This document shows positions 52,593 through 61,673 of a stretch of DNA of 64,000 bases, one piece after another. The DNA comes from an uncultured Roseicyclus sp. (GTDB taxonomy: Bacteria; Pseudomonadota; Alphaproteobacteria; Rhodobacterales; Rhodobacteraceae). A model generated the notes under the pieces. It made no database searches. It was given only the letters and a program-made list of their open reading frames with translations, and had not been told where the DNA came from. The stretch spans positions 806,001 through 870,000 of the forward strand of contig CANLXA010000002.1 of assembly GCA_947494975.1 (NCBI GenBank), written 5' to 3'. Position 1 is the stretch's first letter, and every line of letters starts with the position of its first letter. The translations under genes and the position numbers were made by a program.

Positions 52593-55031
52593 TTAAGCCC
52601 GCGCCTTCTCCGATTTCGGATCGTACATGGGTTTGAGGCTCGCCTCCGCGGCCACGCGCGTGCCCGCCACCTCGATCTCGTAGCTCGACGCCAGCACGTC
52701 ATCGGGTTTTTCGCCGGGGCATGGGACGTAGCCAAGGCCGATGGCCCCCCCGAGAGTGTGCCCGTAATTGCCCGAGGTGATATAGCTGACGACCTCACCA
52801 TTGCGCACGATGGGTTCGGCGTGGAACAGCATCGCGTCGGGATCGGTCAGCTTGAACTGCACCATCCGCATTTGCAGCCCCTCATCCCGCTTGCGCGCCA
52901 CGGCATCCGCGCCAATGAAGTTGTTCTTCTGCTTGGAGATGGCAAAACCGAGACCGGCCTCCAGCACGTGATCTTCGCCGGTGATGTCATGGCCGAAATG
53001 ACGGAAGGCCTTTTCGATCCGGGCCGAGTCCATCATGTGCAGGCCGCAGAGTCGCAGCCCGTGATCCGCGCCCGCCTCGTGCAGGGTTTCGAACACGTGG
53101 GCGGCCTGATCGGCGCTTACATACAGTTCCCACCCCAACTCACCCACATAGGTCACCCGGTGGGCCCGCGCGATGCCAAGGCCGATGTCCACGCTTTGCG
53201 CGGTGCCGAACGGGAAGGCCTCGTTCGACCAATCATGGGGGCTGACCGATTGCATCAGCGCGCGGGCGTTGGGGCCCATCACGCAGATCACGGCCTCCGA
53301 CGCCGTGGCATCGGAGATCACCACGACCTCATCGCGGCGGTTCATGGTCAGCCATGCCATGTCGCGGATCAGCGTGGCGGCCGGGGTCACGATGAAATAG
53401 CTGTCGCGCGCGAGGCGGGTGATGGTCACATCCGCCTCGATCCCCGCGCGTTCGTTGAGGAATTGGGTATAGACGATCTTGCCCACCGGCACGGACATGT
53501 TGCCGCCCGCGATGCGGTTCAGGAAGGCCTCCGCATCTGGCCCGTCGACGCGGATCTTGCCGAAGGACGACATGTCATACATGCCCACCTGGTTGCGCAC
53601 CGCATCATGTTCCTGCGCCTGATTGCCGAACCAGTTCTGGCCTTTCCAGTCGTAGATGTATTCACGTTCCTGCCCCTCGTTCGCGAACCAGTTCGCGCGC
53701 TCCCATCCGGCCAATTCGCCGAACACGGCGCCCTGCGCCTTCAGATGCTCGTGCAGGGGAGAGCGTCGGACGCCACGTGCCGTGGCCTTCTGGCGGTAGG
53801 GGTAGTGGTCGGCGTAGAGCAGGCCGAGCGTTTCGGACGCGCGTTCTTTCAGATAGCGTTTATTGCGCTGGAACGGCTGCATCCGGCGGATATCGACATC
53901 GCCCACATCGAAGGGGGGAATGCCGTTTTCCATCCATTCTGCCAGCGCCCAACCGGCTCCGCCGGCGGATTGGATGCCGATGGAGTTGAATCCGGCGCAG
54001 ACCCAGTAGCCGTCGACCTCGGGCGCGGGGCCCATGTGATAGGCGTCGTCGGGCGTGAAGGACTCAGGCCCGTTGAAGAAGGTATGGATGCCAGCCTCGG
54101 CCAGCATCGGAAGGCGCTCGCACGCGGCCTCAAGGATCGGCTCGAAATGGTCGAAATCCTCGGGCAATTGGTCGAACTCGAAATCTTCGGGGATCGGGCC
54201 CCAGGGTTTGGAGACCGGCTCAAACGCGCCGAGGAGCATCTTGCCGGCATCTTCCTTGTAATAGGCACATTCGTCGGGCACTCGCAGGACGGGAAGTTGT
54301 TTCAATTGCGGGATCTGCTCGGTGACGATGTAGAAATGCTCGCAGGCCTTGAGGGGCACATTAACCCCCGCCATCTGCCCGAAATCGCGCGCCCACATTC
54401 CGGCGCAATTCACCACGATCCCGGTCTGGATCGTGCCGCTGTCGCCATCGGCCTCCCAGTTAACGCCGTTAACCCTTCCACCGGTCGTATCCACGCCGGT
54501 GACCTTCACATTCTCCAGCACCGTCGCGCCGCCCATGCGCGCGCCCTTCGCCATACTGAGCGCGATATTGGCCGGGTCGCCTTGCCCGTCCAGCGGCAGC
54601 CAGACGGCGGCTGTCATGCCATCGGTATTCACATGGGGGTAGCGCGCCAGCACGTCGTCGGCACCGATCTCCTCGACCTCCACCCCGAAGGCGCGGGCCA
54701 TCGACGCCTGCCTGCGGATCTCCTCGGCGCGGTGTTCGGTCAGCGCCATGGTGATGGACCCGCAGCGGCGGAAGCCCGTGGCCACGCCGGTTTCCGCCTC
54801 CAGATTGCCGTAGAGTTCCTGGGAATACTTCGCGAGCCGCGTCATGTTCTTGGTGGCGCGCAGCTGCGCGATCAGGCCCGCCGCGTGCCACGTGGTGCCG
54901 GACGTCAGGCGTTTGCGCTCCAGCAGAACCACATCCGTCCAGCCAAGTTTCGTCAGGTGATACGCCACGGAACATCCGGCAACGCCGCCGCCGACGATGA
55001 CAACGCGCGCGTGGGAAGGGACTTTGGACAT
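52593..55031 (-). CDS. Dimethylglycine/sarcosine-dehydrogenase-like flavoprotein with GcvT domain, 812 aa
   Basis: The N-terminal half is a DAO-type FAD oxidase: RVVIVGGGVAGCSVAYHL, then LTSGTTWHAAGLIAQLRA, where His49 is the residue that binds FAD covalently in dimethylglycine dehydrogenase. The C-terminal half is a folate-binding GcvT/aminomethyltransferase domain (MGPNARALMQSVSPHD, GELGWELYVSADQAAHVFET). Such enzymes remove N-methyl groups, passing the carbon to tetrahydrofolate. It follows tpa by 68 bp on the same strand, under the same TauR-type site. I infer it demethylates an N-methylated sulfonate such as N-methyltaurine to taurine for Tpa; sarcosine or dimethylglycine remain possible. 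Confidence 0.85.
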   Translation of the reverse strand: MSKVPSHARVVIVGGGVAGCSVAYHLTKLGWTDVVLLERKRLTSGTTWHAAGLIAQLRATKNMTRLAKYSQELYGNLEAETGVATGFRRCGSITMALTEHRAEEIRRQASMARAFGVEVEEIGADDVLARYPHVNTDGMTAAVWLPLDGQGDPANIALSMAKGARMGGATVLENVKVTGVDTTGGRVNGVNWEADGDSGTIQTGIVVNCAGMWARDFGQMAGVNVPLKACEHFYIVTEQIPQLKQLPVLRVPDECAYYKEDAGKMLLGAFEPVSKPWGPIPEDFEFDQLPEDFDHFEPILEAACERLPMLAEAGIHTFFNGPESFTPDDAYHMGPAPEVDGYWVCAGFNSIGIQSAGGAGWALAEWMENGIPPFDVGDVDIRRMQPFQRNKRYLKERASETLGLLYADHYPYRQKATARGVRRSPLHEHLKAQGAVFGELAGWERANWFANEGQEREYIYDWKGQNWFGNQAQEHDAVRNQVGMYDMSSFGKIRVDGPDAEAFLNRIAGGNMSVPVGKIVYTQFLNERAGIEADVTITRLARDSYFIVTPAATLIRDMAWLTMNRRDEVVVISDATASEAVICVMGPNARALMQSVSPHDWSNEAFPFGTAQSVDIGLGIARAHRVTYVGELGWELYVSADQAAHVFETLHEAGADHGLRLCGLHMMDSARIEKAFRHFGHDITGEDHVLEAGLGFAISKQKNNFIGADAVARKRDEGLQMRMVQFKLTDPDAMLFHAEPIVRNGEVVSYITSGNYGHTLGGAIGLGYVPCPGEKPDDVLASSYEIEVAGTRVAAEASLKPMYDPKSEKARA

Positions 55032-55099
55032 GTGAGGGACCCGGTCGGTTATGGCGTGCAGAAAAAGGGCGGGACCCTTGCAAGCCCCGCCCGGAATGG

Positions 55100-56434
55100 T
55101 CAGCCGTTGTCGCGCATGTCGTCAAGCGTTTTGCGGAAGCGATCGATGATCTCGTCCACGTGGTGACGCTCGGCGATGAACTGGGGCGCGAGGATGGCGT
55201 TGTCGCCGGTGAATTTCACCGACAGGCCCTGCCAGAACATCCGCTTCTGAAGCTCCGTCCCGCGCATGCCGGGGCCGCCTTCGGCATGGACCTCGACCCC
55301 CGCCATCAGGCCTGCAACGCGGATATCCCTGATCATCTCGTGATCCTTGAGGCCGTCCATCAGGGCGCTCTCGAAATAAGGGATCAGCGCGTCGGCGCGG
55401 GCAAAGAGATCTTCCTCGGCGATGATGTCCATCATCGCGTTGCCCGCTGCACAGGCCGCCGGGTGGCCGGAATAGGTGTAGCCGTGGAAGAACTCCGTCA
55501 GGCCCCGCTTGGAGGAGCCGACGACGGTTTCGTAGATATCGTCGCGGCAGGCGACAGCGCCCATCGGGATCGAGCCGTTGGTGAGCGCCTTGGCCATCGT
55601 GATGATATCGGGCTCCACGCCGTATTTCTGGGCGGCGAAGGCCGTGCCCAGACGCCCGAACCCGGTGATGACCTCGTCGAACACCAGCAGGATACCGTAT
55701 TGGTCACAAATCTCGCGCAGACGCTCCAGGTAGCCTTGCGGCGGGGGCAGCGCACCGGTGGAGCCGGCCACGGGCTCCACGAACACGGCCGCGATGTTGC
55801 CGCCGCCATAGGTCTGGGCCATCCGCTCCAGATCATTGGCCAGCTCCACGCCATTGTGCGCGGACCGGCCGCCGGGGATGAAGGTTTCCGACGGGTCATA
55901 GGTGTGGCGCAGCATCATCACGCCGGGCACCGTGGCGTGGAAAATGTCGCGGTTCTTGACCATGCCCGAGAGGCTTACGCCGCCGATGTTCACGCCGTGA
56001 TAGGCGCGCTCACGCGACACAAACCGGGGGCGGCTTTCGCCGCGGGCGTTCCAATAGGCCATCACGATCTTCATCGCCGTATCGACGCTTTCGGATCCGG
56101 AATTGGTGAAGAAGACGTGGTTCATCTTCTCGGGCAGCATCCGGCTGATCTTTTCGGCCAGCGCGAAGGAGCCCGGATGGCCCGCCTGGAAGGGCATGAC
56201 GTAGGTGTATTCCGTCATCTGCTTGGCGACGGCTTCGGCGATCTTGGGGTGGCAATGGCCCGCGGGCGAGCAGAACAGGCCCGACGAGCCGTCGATCAGC
56301 GTACCCCCGCGATGGTCATAGAGGTGAACGCCTTCCGCGCGGACAACCAGACGGGGATCTTCCTTGAACCCGCGATTGTCGGAAAACGGCATCCAATGGG
56401 CTTCAAGCGAGTTGGTCGATGCATCATAGGCCAT
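55100..56434 (-). CDS. tpa: Taurine--pyruvate aminotransferase
   Basis: A class III aminotransferase of 444 residues: SSGLFCSPAGHCHPKIAEAV, VFFTNSGSESVDTAMKIVMA, LLVFDEVITGFGRLGTAFAA and the PLP lysine in DIITMAKALTNGSIPMG. It resembles Tpa, which moves the amino group of taurine to pyruvate giving sulfoacetaldehyde and alanine. The nearby xsc and pta convert sulfoacetaldehyde to acetyl phosphate and acetyl-CoA, which fixes the assignment. A TauR-type repeat pair lies 77 bp upstream. Confidence 0.88.
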   Translation of the reverse strand: MAYDASTNSLEAHWMPFSDNRGFKEDPRLVVRAEGVHLYDHRGGTLIDGSSGLFCSPAGHCHPKIAEAVAKQMTEYTYVMPFQAGHPGSFALAEKISRMLPEKMNHVFFTNSGSESVDTAMKIVMAYWNARGESRPRFVSRERAYHGVNIGGVSLSGMVKNRDIFHATVPGVMMLRHTYDPSETFIPGGRSAHNGVELANDLERMAQTYGGGNIAAVFVEPVAGSTGALPPPQGYLERLREICDQYGILLVFDEVITGFGRLGTAFAAQKYGVEPDIITMAKALTNGSIPMGAVACRDDIYETVVGSSKRGLTEFFHGYTYSGHPAACAAGNAMMDIIAEEDLFARADALIPYFESALMDGLKDHEMIRDIRVAGLMAGVEVHAEGGPGMRGTELQKRMFWQGLSVKFTGDNAILAPQFIAERHHVDEIIDRFRKTLDDMRDNG

Positions 56435-56510
56435 GTCTGGAACCTCCCCAAAGGGCCCCGCAGGACCCGTAATAAGATGCGCGAAAGTCGCTCCGCGCCG
56501 AGAGTCGGAG

Positions 56511-56541
56511 TAGGGCCAGCGCGGACGATGATTAAGGCCAG
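56511..56541 (-). promoter_or_regulatory. TauR-type direct repeats upstream of tpa
   Basis: On the minus strand CTGGCCTTAA (56541-56532) and CTGGCCCTA (56519-56511) repeat with a 22-bp period, and the proximal edge is 77 bp from the tpa start. The motif is close to the CTGGACTTAA-like repeats reported for TauR of Rhodobacter capsulatus. The same pair, period and distance recur before xsc. Confidence 0.75.
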
Positions 56542-56625
56542 GTTAAGGGCTTGCTCTATCGGGGTTTCCGACATGGCATCGGCCCCGCCGAGGCGGTTTC
56601 AGGGGCTTGGACACGGAAAGAAAAA

Positions 56626-57633
56626 TCAGGCGTTGTTCTGGGCCTGCACGGCGGTGACGGCGACCATCTGCACGATGTCATTGGCGCTGCAGCCGCGCGA
56701 GAGGTCGTTGGCCGGTTGGGCCAACCCCTGAAGCACCGGACCGATCGCCGTCGCGCCGCCAATCCGCTGCGCAATCTTGTAGCCGATATTGCCCGCATCG
56801 AGGTTCGGGAAGACCATCACATTGGCCTGCCCCGCCACGGGGGAGCCCTTGGCCTTGGAGGACGCGACCGACGGGATCAGCGCCGCGTCGAATTGCAGTT
56901 CGCCATCGATCGCCAGATCCGGCGCGGCCGCCTGGGCGATCCGGGTGGCTTGGGCCACCTTGTCCACTGCGGGATGGCGGGCGCTGCCCTTGCTGGAAAA
57001 CGACAGCATGGCAACCTTTGGGACCGTGTCGAGAAGGGCGCGCCCGGAGGCTGCCGCCTGCTGCGCGATGGTGGCCAGCTCCTCGGCGGTGGGCTCGATG
57101 ACAAGGCCGCAATCGGAAAAGATCATGCCGCCGCGGCCCATCGGGTGGCCATCGGGCAGGACCATCAGGAAGAAGCTGGACACCAGCGGCGCGCCATTGC
57201 GCTTGCCGATCACCTGAAGCGCGGCGCGCACTGTGTCGGAGGTGGTGTGGATGGCACCACCCACGGTGCCATCGGCCAGGCCCTGCCGCACCATCATGGC
57301 GGCGAAAACAAGCGGCTGGCGCACGGTTTCGGCGGCTCGCTCGGCCGTCATGCCCTTATGGGCGCGCAGCTCGTGAAAGGCGGCCGCGAAGTCGGGGTGA
57401 TGATCTGAGGTGTCGGGATCTTCGATGGCGACGCTGTCGCCCACCTGATCGGCCAGGGTAGCCGGGCCCAGGATGGTGATCCGGGCCAGGCCCTGGTCGG
57501 CGGCGGCCCGCGCGGCCTGTTGCACGCGCGGGTCGATGCCTTCGCTCAGCACGATGTGCTTGATGTCCGCCGCCGCACGGGCGGCGATGGCGGCCAGCGG
57601 CCCCGTGTCAGGCGCGCTCGCCGCCGCCGCCAT
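56626..57633 (-). CDS. pta: Phosphate acetyltransferase
   Basis: A 335-residue phosphotransacetylase (HIVLSEGIDPRVQQAARAAA, LADGTVGGAIHTTSDTVRAA, PNLDAGNIGYKIAQRIGG) without the long N-terminal domain of the E. coli enzyme. It turns acetyl phosphate made by Xsc into acetyl-CoA. It starts within the xsc stop (TGATG), so the two are coupled. Confidence 0.94.
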   Translation of the reverse strand: MAAAASAPDTGPLAAIAARAAADIKHIVLSEGIDPRVQQAARAAADQGLARITILGPATLADQVGDSVAIEDPDTSDHHPDFAAAFHELRAHKGMTAERAAETVRQPLVFAAMMVRQGLADGTVGGAIHTTSDTVRAALQVIGKRNGAPLVSSFFLMVLPDGHPMGRGGMIFSDCGLVIEPTAEELATIAQQAAASGRALLDTVPKVAMLSFSSKGSARHPAVDKVAQATRIAQAAAPDLAIDGELQFDAALIPSVASSKAKGSPVAGQANVMVFPNLDAGNIGYKIAQRIGGATAIGPVLQGLAQPANDLSRGCSANDIVQMVAVTAVQAQNNA

Positions 57634-59414
57634 CAGGCGACGCTCTGCGGCACCATGTCCGCCGCCGAGATCCCAGCCACTTCCACGGGCTTTTTCATCG
57701 CATCGCGACGGAAGGGATCACCCAGTTCCTGGTTGATCATCGCCTCGATCAGTGTGGTTTTACCGTGCTTCATCTGATCCTCGATCGCCTTGTTCAGCGC
57801 GGCTGTCAACTCGTCCATGGTACGGGCCACGACGCCTTCCAAGCCACAGGCCTGCGCGATGCCGGCATAGGAGACATCTTCATCCAACTCTGTGCCGACG
57901 AAATTGTCGTCGAACCACAGCGTGGAGTTCCGCTTTTCCGCGCCCCATTGGTAATTGCGGAAGACGATCTGCGTGACCGGCGGCCAATCGCCCCGGCCGA
58001 TGGCCGTCAGCTCATTGACTGCGATGCCGAAGGCGCCGTCACCGGCAAAGCCGACAACCGGGACGTCCGACTGGCCGATCTTGGCGCCGACGATGGCGGG
58101 CAGGCCGTAGCCGCAGGGGCCGAACAGGCCCGGTGCGAGGTATTTGCGACCAGCGTCGAAGTCGGGATAGGCGTTGCCAATGGCGCAGTTGTTGCCGATA
58201 TCCGACGAGATGATCGCTTCGCGCGGCAGGGCCTGCTGGATCGCGCGCCATGCCATGCGGGGGCTCATCCAATCGGGCTTGGCCGCGCGGGCGCGCACGT
58301 TCCAGTCGGTGCCGGGATCGTCGTTTTCGTGGGTCAGCGAGGTCAATTCCTGCGCCCAGGCGGATTTCTTCTGGGCGATATTGGCCTTGCGTTCGGCGCG
58401 GTTGATATCGCCTGCCGTGTCGGAGAGGCCGTTGAGGATCCCCTTGGCGACCTTGGCCGCGTCGCCCACGATACCCACAGTGACCTTCTTGGTCAGGCCG
58501 ATCCGGTCGGGGTTGATATCGACCTGGATGATCGTGGCATTGGCGGGCCAGTATTCCATGCCATAGCCAGGCAGGGTGGAGAACGGGTTCAGGCGCGTGC
58601 CGAGGCAGAGGACGACATCGGCCTCCTTGATCAGCTCCATGCCAGCCTTGGAGCCGTTATAGCCAAGCGGGCCGGCGAAGAGCGGGTGCGAGCCGGGGAA
58701 GGCGTCGTTGTGTTGGTAGCCCACACAGACCGGCGCATCGAGGCGTTCGGCCAGCGCCTTGGAGGCCTCGATGCCGCCGTCGGACAGGACCACACCGGCC
58801 CCGTTCAGGATGACGGGGTTCTTGGCGTTCGACAGGATCTCGGCGGCTTTCGCGACGGAGTTTTCACCGCCCGAGGAGCGTTCGAACTCGATGGGATCGG
58901 GGATTTCGATATCCACGACCTGCGTCCAGAAATCGCGCGGGATGTTGATCTGCGCCGGACCGCTGAGGCGCTTGGCCTGGGAAATCACGCGGGTCAGAAC
59001 TTCGGAGACGCGGGACGGGTCGCGGACCTCTTCCTGGTAGGCGACCATGTCCTGGAACAAGGCCATCTGTTCGACTTCCTGAAAACCGCCTTGCCCGATG
59101 GTCTTGTTGGCGGCCTGCGGGGTGACCAGCAAGAGCGGCGTATGGTTCCAGTAGGCCGTCTTCACCGCGGTTACGAAATTGGTGATGCCCGGGCCGTTTT
59201 GCGCGATCATCATCGACATCTTGCCGGTGGCGCGCGTGTAGCCATCGGACATGAACCCGGCAGAGCCCTCATGGGCGCAATCCCAGAACTTGATACCCGC
59301 CTTGGGGAACAGGTCGGAGATGGGCATCATGGCCGATCCGATGATCCCGAAGGCATGTTCGATGCCGTGGCGTTGCAACGATTTGACGAAGGCTTCTTCG
59401 GTGGTCATTTTCAT
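57633..59414 (-). CDS. xsc: Sulfoacetaldehyde acetyltransferase
   Basis: A ThDP-dependent enzyme of 593 residues: AFGIIGSAMMPISDLFPKAG at the N-terminus, MMIAQNGPGITNFVTAVKTA, and the ThDP signature VVGFAGDGAFGIAVNELTAI with VFRNYQWGAEKRN. It converts sulfoacetaldehyde and phosphate to acetyl phosphate and sulfite, releasing the sulfonate sulfur. It leads the xsc-pta unit, with the paired TauR-type repeats upstream. No sulfite oxidase or exporter gene is in view. Confidence 0.95.
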   Translation of the reverse strand: MKMTTEEAFVKSLQRHGIEHAFGIIGSAMMPISDLFPKAGIKFWDCAHEGSAGFMSDGYTRATGKMSMMIAQNGPGITNFVTAVKTAYWNHTPLLLVTPQAANKTIGQGGFQEVEQMALFQDMVAYQEEVRDPSRVSEVLTRVISQAKRLSGPAQINIPRDFWTQVVDIEIPDPIEFERSSGGENSVAKAAEILSNAKNPVILNGAGVVLSDGGIEASKALAERLDAPVCVGYQHNDAFPGSHPLFAGPLGYNGSKAGMELIKEADVVLCLGTRLNPFSTLPGYGMEYWPANATIIQVDINPDRIGLTKKVTVGIVGDAAKVAKGILNGLSDTAGDINRAERKANIAQKKSAWAQELTSLTHENDDPGTDWNVRARAAKPDWMSPRMAWRAIQQALPREAIISSDIGNNCAIGNAYPDFDAGRKYLAPGLFGPCGYGLPAIVGAKIGQSDVPVVGFAGDGAFGIAVNELTAIGRGDWPPVTQIVFRNYQWGAEKRNSTLWFDDNFVGTELDEDVSYAGIAQACGLEGVVARTMDELTAALNKAIEDQMKHGKTTLIEAMINQELGDPFRRDAMKKPVEVAGISAADMVPQSVA

Positions 59415-59490
59415 GGCGAATCTCCTCTGAGCGGACTCCCCCGTGGGTCCGCGCTTGAACGGGTAATGAGCCTACGAGTCTCGGTTTCGG

Positions 59491-59521
59491 TAGGGCCAGA
59501 TTGCCCGTTGGATATGGCCAA
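59491..59521 (-). promoter_or_regulatory. TauR-type direct repeats upstream of xsc
   Basis: On the minus strand TTGGCCATA (59521-59513) and CTGGCCCTA (59499-59491) repeat with a 22-bp period, and the proximal edge is 77 bp before the xsc start, exactly as before tpa. Nothing else is seen in the 209-bp gap between xsc and cheD. Confidence 0.75.
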
Positions 59522-59623
59522 CCCATAAGAAAGTCAAAAAAGAATGGGTGGAGTGGCGGATTCACGCAGTTCGTCGGGCTCAGCGCGTTTGAACGCCTTG
59601 ATGCCCCGGGGCGTGGATCTGGC

Positions 59624-60145
59624 TCAGAACAATTCCACTGTTCCGCGACCCGGGCGGTCGGGAATGGGGCGTTCGATCGGCGCGCGCTCCAGAAGCGAAA
59701 CTTCCACGCGGCCGGAATGGGGATGGAACCGCACCTTGCGCCCGCAGATGCCGCCCAGATCCGTGCCTTTGAGCGCAAAGCCTTCCGCCTCGACAAACAG
59801 GCGGGCAAAGGTGGCGTTGCTGGCGCCGATCCCCGTCGGGCCACCCAGGACACTGGCCCCACCGTAAAGCCAGACCTCCAGCCGCCGCCTGTCCGCGCCA
59901 CGCCGCAAAAGCGCGTTGATCAGGTCCTCCATGCTGCGCGCGCCGTATCGGACATTGCCGCTGTCGCGTGGATCGTCCCCGGGCAGGAGAAAGTGGTTCA
60001 TGCCGCCGATCCGCAGTTCCGGATCACGGATGCATGCCGCCACACAGGACCCCAGCAGGGCAACCAGCACGTCATCAGGCTCTTCCGAGATGCGGACCTT
60101 TCCCTGCATCACATGCAGGGTGCGGGGATCGGTTACGAGGATCAC
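59624..60145 (-). CDS. cheD: Chemoreceptor glutamine deamidase CheD
   Basis: ALLGSCVAACIRDPELRIGG holds the catalytic Cys34 and GGMNHFLLPG the catalytic His51. The 173-residue length fits. It deamidates glutamines of methyl-accepting chemotaxis proteins. It overlaps cheB by ATGA and ends the minus-strand chemotaxis unit. Confidence 0.94.
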   Translation of the reverse strand: MILVTDPRTLHVMQGKVRISEEPDDVLVALLGSCVAACIRDPELRIGGMNHFLLPGDDPRDSGNVRYGARSMEDLINALLRRGADRRRLEVWLYGGASVLGGPTGIGASNATFARLFVEAEGFALKGTDLGGICGRKVRFHPHSGRVEVSLLERAPIERPIPDRPGRGTVELF

Positions 60146-61053
60146 CGCGATGCCTTGCCCGGGATTTCGGCCGCGCTCAGGATCGCGCGACTGATCCGGT
60201 GCAAAGGCAGGAGTTCGCGGATGGCCCCCTCCTCATGGGCGACACGCGGCATGCCGAACACCGTGGAGGTGCGGGCATCCTGCCCGATGGTCCAGGCCCC
60301 GGCGCGCCGCATCGCGCCAAGCCCGGTGGCCCCGTCCCGCCCCATGCCCGTAAGCAACACCCCCACGACATCTGCGCCAAGCGACGTGACGCTTTGAAAG
60401 AGCCGGTCGACCGACGGCCTGTGGCCGGACTGCGCTGGCCCATCGCGCAATCGGCACCGGAGGGAGGCGGGCTCGATTTCGAGATGCTTCGGCAATCCGG
60501 GCGCCAGGGCCACCTGGCCGGGTCGCAAGATGGTGTTCGGCGTCGCCTCCACAACCTCCGCCGCGCAATGGCGGCCTAGTCGGCGGACAACGCCGCTGAG
60601 GAATTCGGGTTTGATATGTTGCACGATCGCGGTGGGTGGGCAGTTGGCAGGATAAGATGAGAGCACATGTTGCAACGCGTCGATGCCGCCGGTTGACGCC
60701 CCGATGACCACCAGCCGGTATCTTGCGTCAGGCGGGGAACCGGTATGGCGCCGCGCACCCCTTGCGGACCCGAGCAGGGGCAGGCCCATCGCCTGGGCGA
60801 TGACTGGGATGCGGGCGCCGGACGGAACGGCGAGCACCCGGCCGCCCTGCGCCTCGGCCTCGGCGCGGAGCTCGGCGAAGTCGCTGTGTTTTCGAAAGCT
60901 GGAATGGCACAGGATCAGATCCGCGCCCCCACGCGTCAGCGCTGCGCGCACTGAGGCCAAATCGGCGAAAGACGCGTCGATCCGGAACCGCGGGTCCCCC
61001 GCCAGCGACAGCATCACGTCTTCGCGGTCGGTCACAACCGGGAAGACCAGCAT
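60142..61053 (-). CDS. cheB: Protein-glutamate methylesterase CheB with degenerate receiver
   Basis: The C-terminal methylesterase domain has Ser in VVIGASTGGIDALQHVL, His in TAIVQHIKPEFLSG and Asp in VGVLLTGMGRDGATGLG, the full triad. The N-terminal 110 residues resemble a receiver domain, but the strand that should end in the phosphoacceptor Asp reads GGADLILCHSSFRKHS, and the conserved Lys is not evident. Control by CheA phosphorylation is therefore doubtful. The start is uncertain: the ATG at 61053 is used; GTG 61086 (with GAGGG upstream) and the longer frame to 61209 are options. Confidence 0.88.
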   Translation of the reverse strand: MLVFPVVTDREDVMLSLAGDPRFRIDASFADLASVRAALTRGGADLILCHSSFRKHSDFAELRAEAEAQGGRVLAVPSGARIPVIAQAMGLPLLGSARGARRHTGSPPDARYRLVVIGASTGGIDALQHVLSSYPANCPPTAIVQHIKPEFLSGVVRRLGRHCAAEVVEATPNTILRPGQVALAPGLPKHLEIEPASLRCRLRDGPAQSGHRPSVDRLFQSVTSLGADVVGVLLTGMGRDGATGLGAMRRAGAWTIGQDARTSTVFGMPRVAHEEGAIRELLPLHRISRAILSAAEIPGKASR

Positions 61054-61370
61054 GGTCCTAAGGCGTTGGGTCGTTGCGTGCAGCACCAGGGCCCTCGTCG
61101 CAAGGATCGACGCGACGCAGCATTGGACTGGCGCGCAAGTTCGCCCTGGCTGATAGGGAGGAAAGGTTAAAAATCCCTGTCTCCGGGTCGGGTGACCGGC
61201 AATTTCCAACCCCAGTTACCCGCGCCGCTTTTTCTCCCGCGTCGTTAACCACCTCTTCACGTCATGTGCCTAATTCTCGGCCGTGGCGATTGGATCCGGG
61301 GCCCGGTCTTCGCGGCGCGGGGATGATCCTCGGAGCCCGCCACCCGGGTCATCCTGTACAGGAGAATGCG
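61054..61370. other. Divergent intergenic region between cheB and the STAS-cheY-cheA unit
   Basis: This stretch of about 317 bp has no convincing reading frame of its own. It should hold promoters for both chemotaxis units. AAGGTTAAAAATCCC (near 61164) is the most AT-rich part, but I see no clear -35/-10 or flagellar sigma-28 site and no strong hairpin. Confidence 0.5.
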
Positions 61371-61673
61371 ATGTCGGAAGGCTACAATCTACAGACGCAT
61401 CTTGATAGCGCCGCCGCGCCCGCCCTCGCGGCGGACCTCAAGGCGCTGCGCGGCAGACCGGTGCGTGTGGATGGTGGCGCCGTCCGGTTTGCCGGAACCT
61501 TGAGCCTCCAGGTTTTGATCGCTGCCCGGCGGCAATGGCTGGAGGACGGACGGGATTTTTCGGTTCATCCCCTCAGCGACGCGCTTGGTGCGGCCTGTTC
61601 CGATCTGGGTCTGTCGCTGACGGATATCGGCGGATCCCAGGACGACCAGAACGATATGGAGCGCACCGCATGA
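61371..61673 (+). CDS. STAS-domain protein of the chemotaxis cluster, 100 aa
   Basis: The ATG at 61371 follows AGGAGAATGCG. The sequence (NLQTHLDSAAAPALAADLKA, VRVDGGAVRFAGTLSLQVLI, FSVHPLSDALGAACSDLGLS) is a STAS (anti-sigma antagonist-like) domain with the Ser/Thr loop as GTLSLQV. Such proteins precede cheY-cheA in many alphaproteobacterial clusters; their role there is not established. The stop overlaps the cheY start (ATGA). Confidence 0.82.
   Translation: MSEGYNLQTHLDSAAAPALAADLKALRGRPVRVDGGAVRFAGTLSLQVLIAARRQWLEDGRDFSVHPLSDALGAACSDLGLSLTDIGGSQDDQNDMERTA

Noticed and set aside
52584-55166. An 860-codon plus-strand frame opposite the dimethylglycine-dehydrogenase-like gene
   Set aside because: Antisense shadow of a gene with clear FAD and GcvT motifs; its product has no recognisable motif.
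57765-59528. A 587-codon plus-strand frame opposite xsc
   Set aside because: Antisense shadow of an unmistakable ThDP enzyme.
61054-61209. Longer N-terminus of CheB (355 residues)
   Set aside because: The added residues are Cys/Arg/Thr-rich with no receiver-like strand; the domain begins near the ATG at 61053 or the GTG at 61086.
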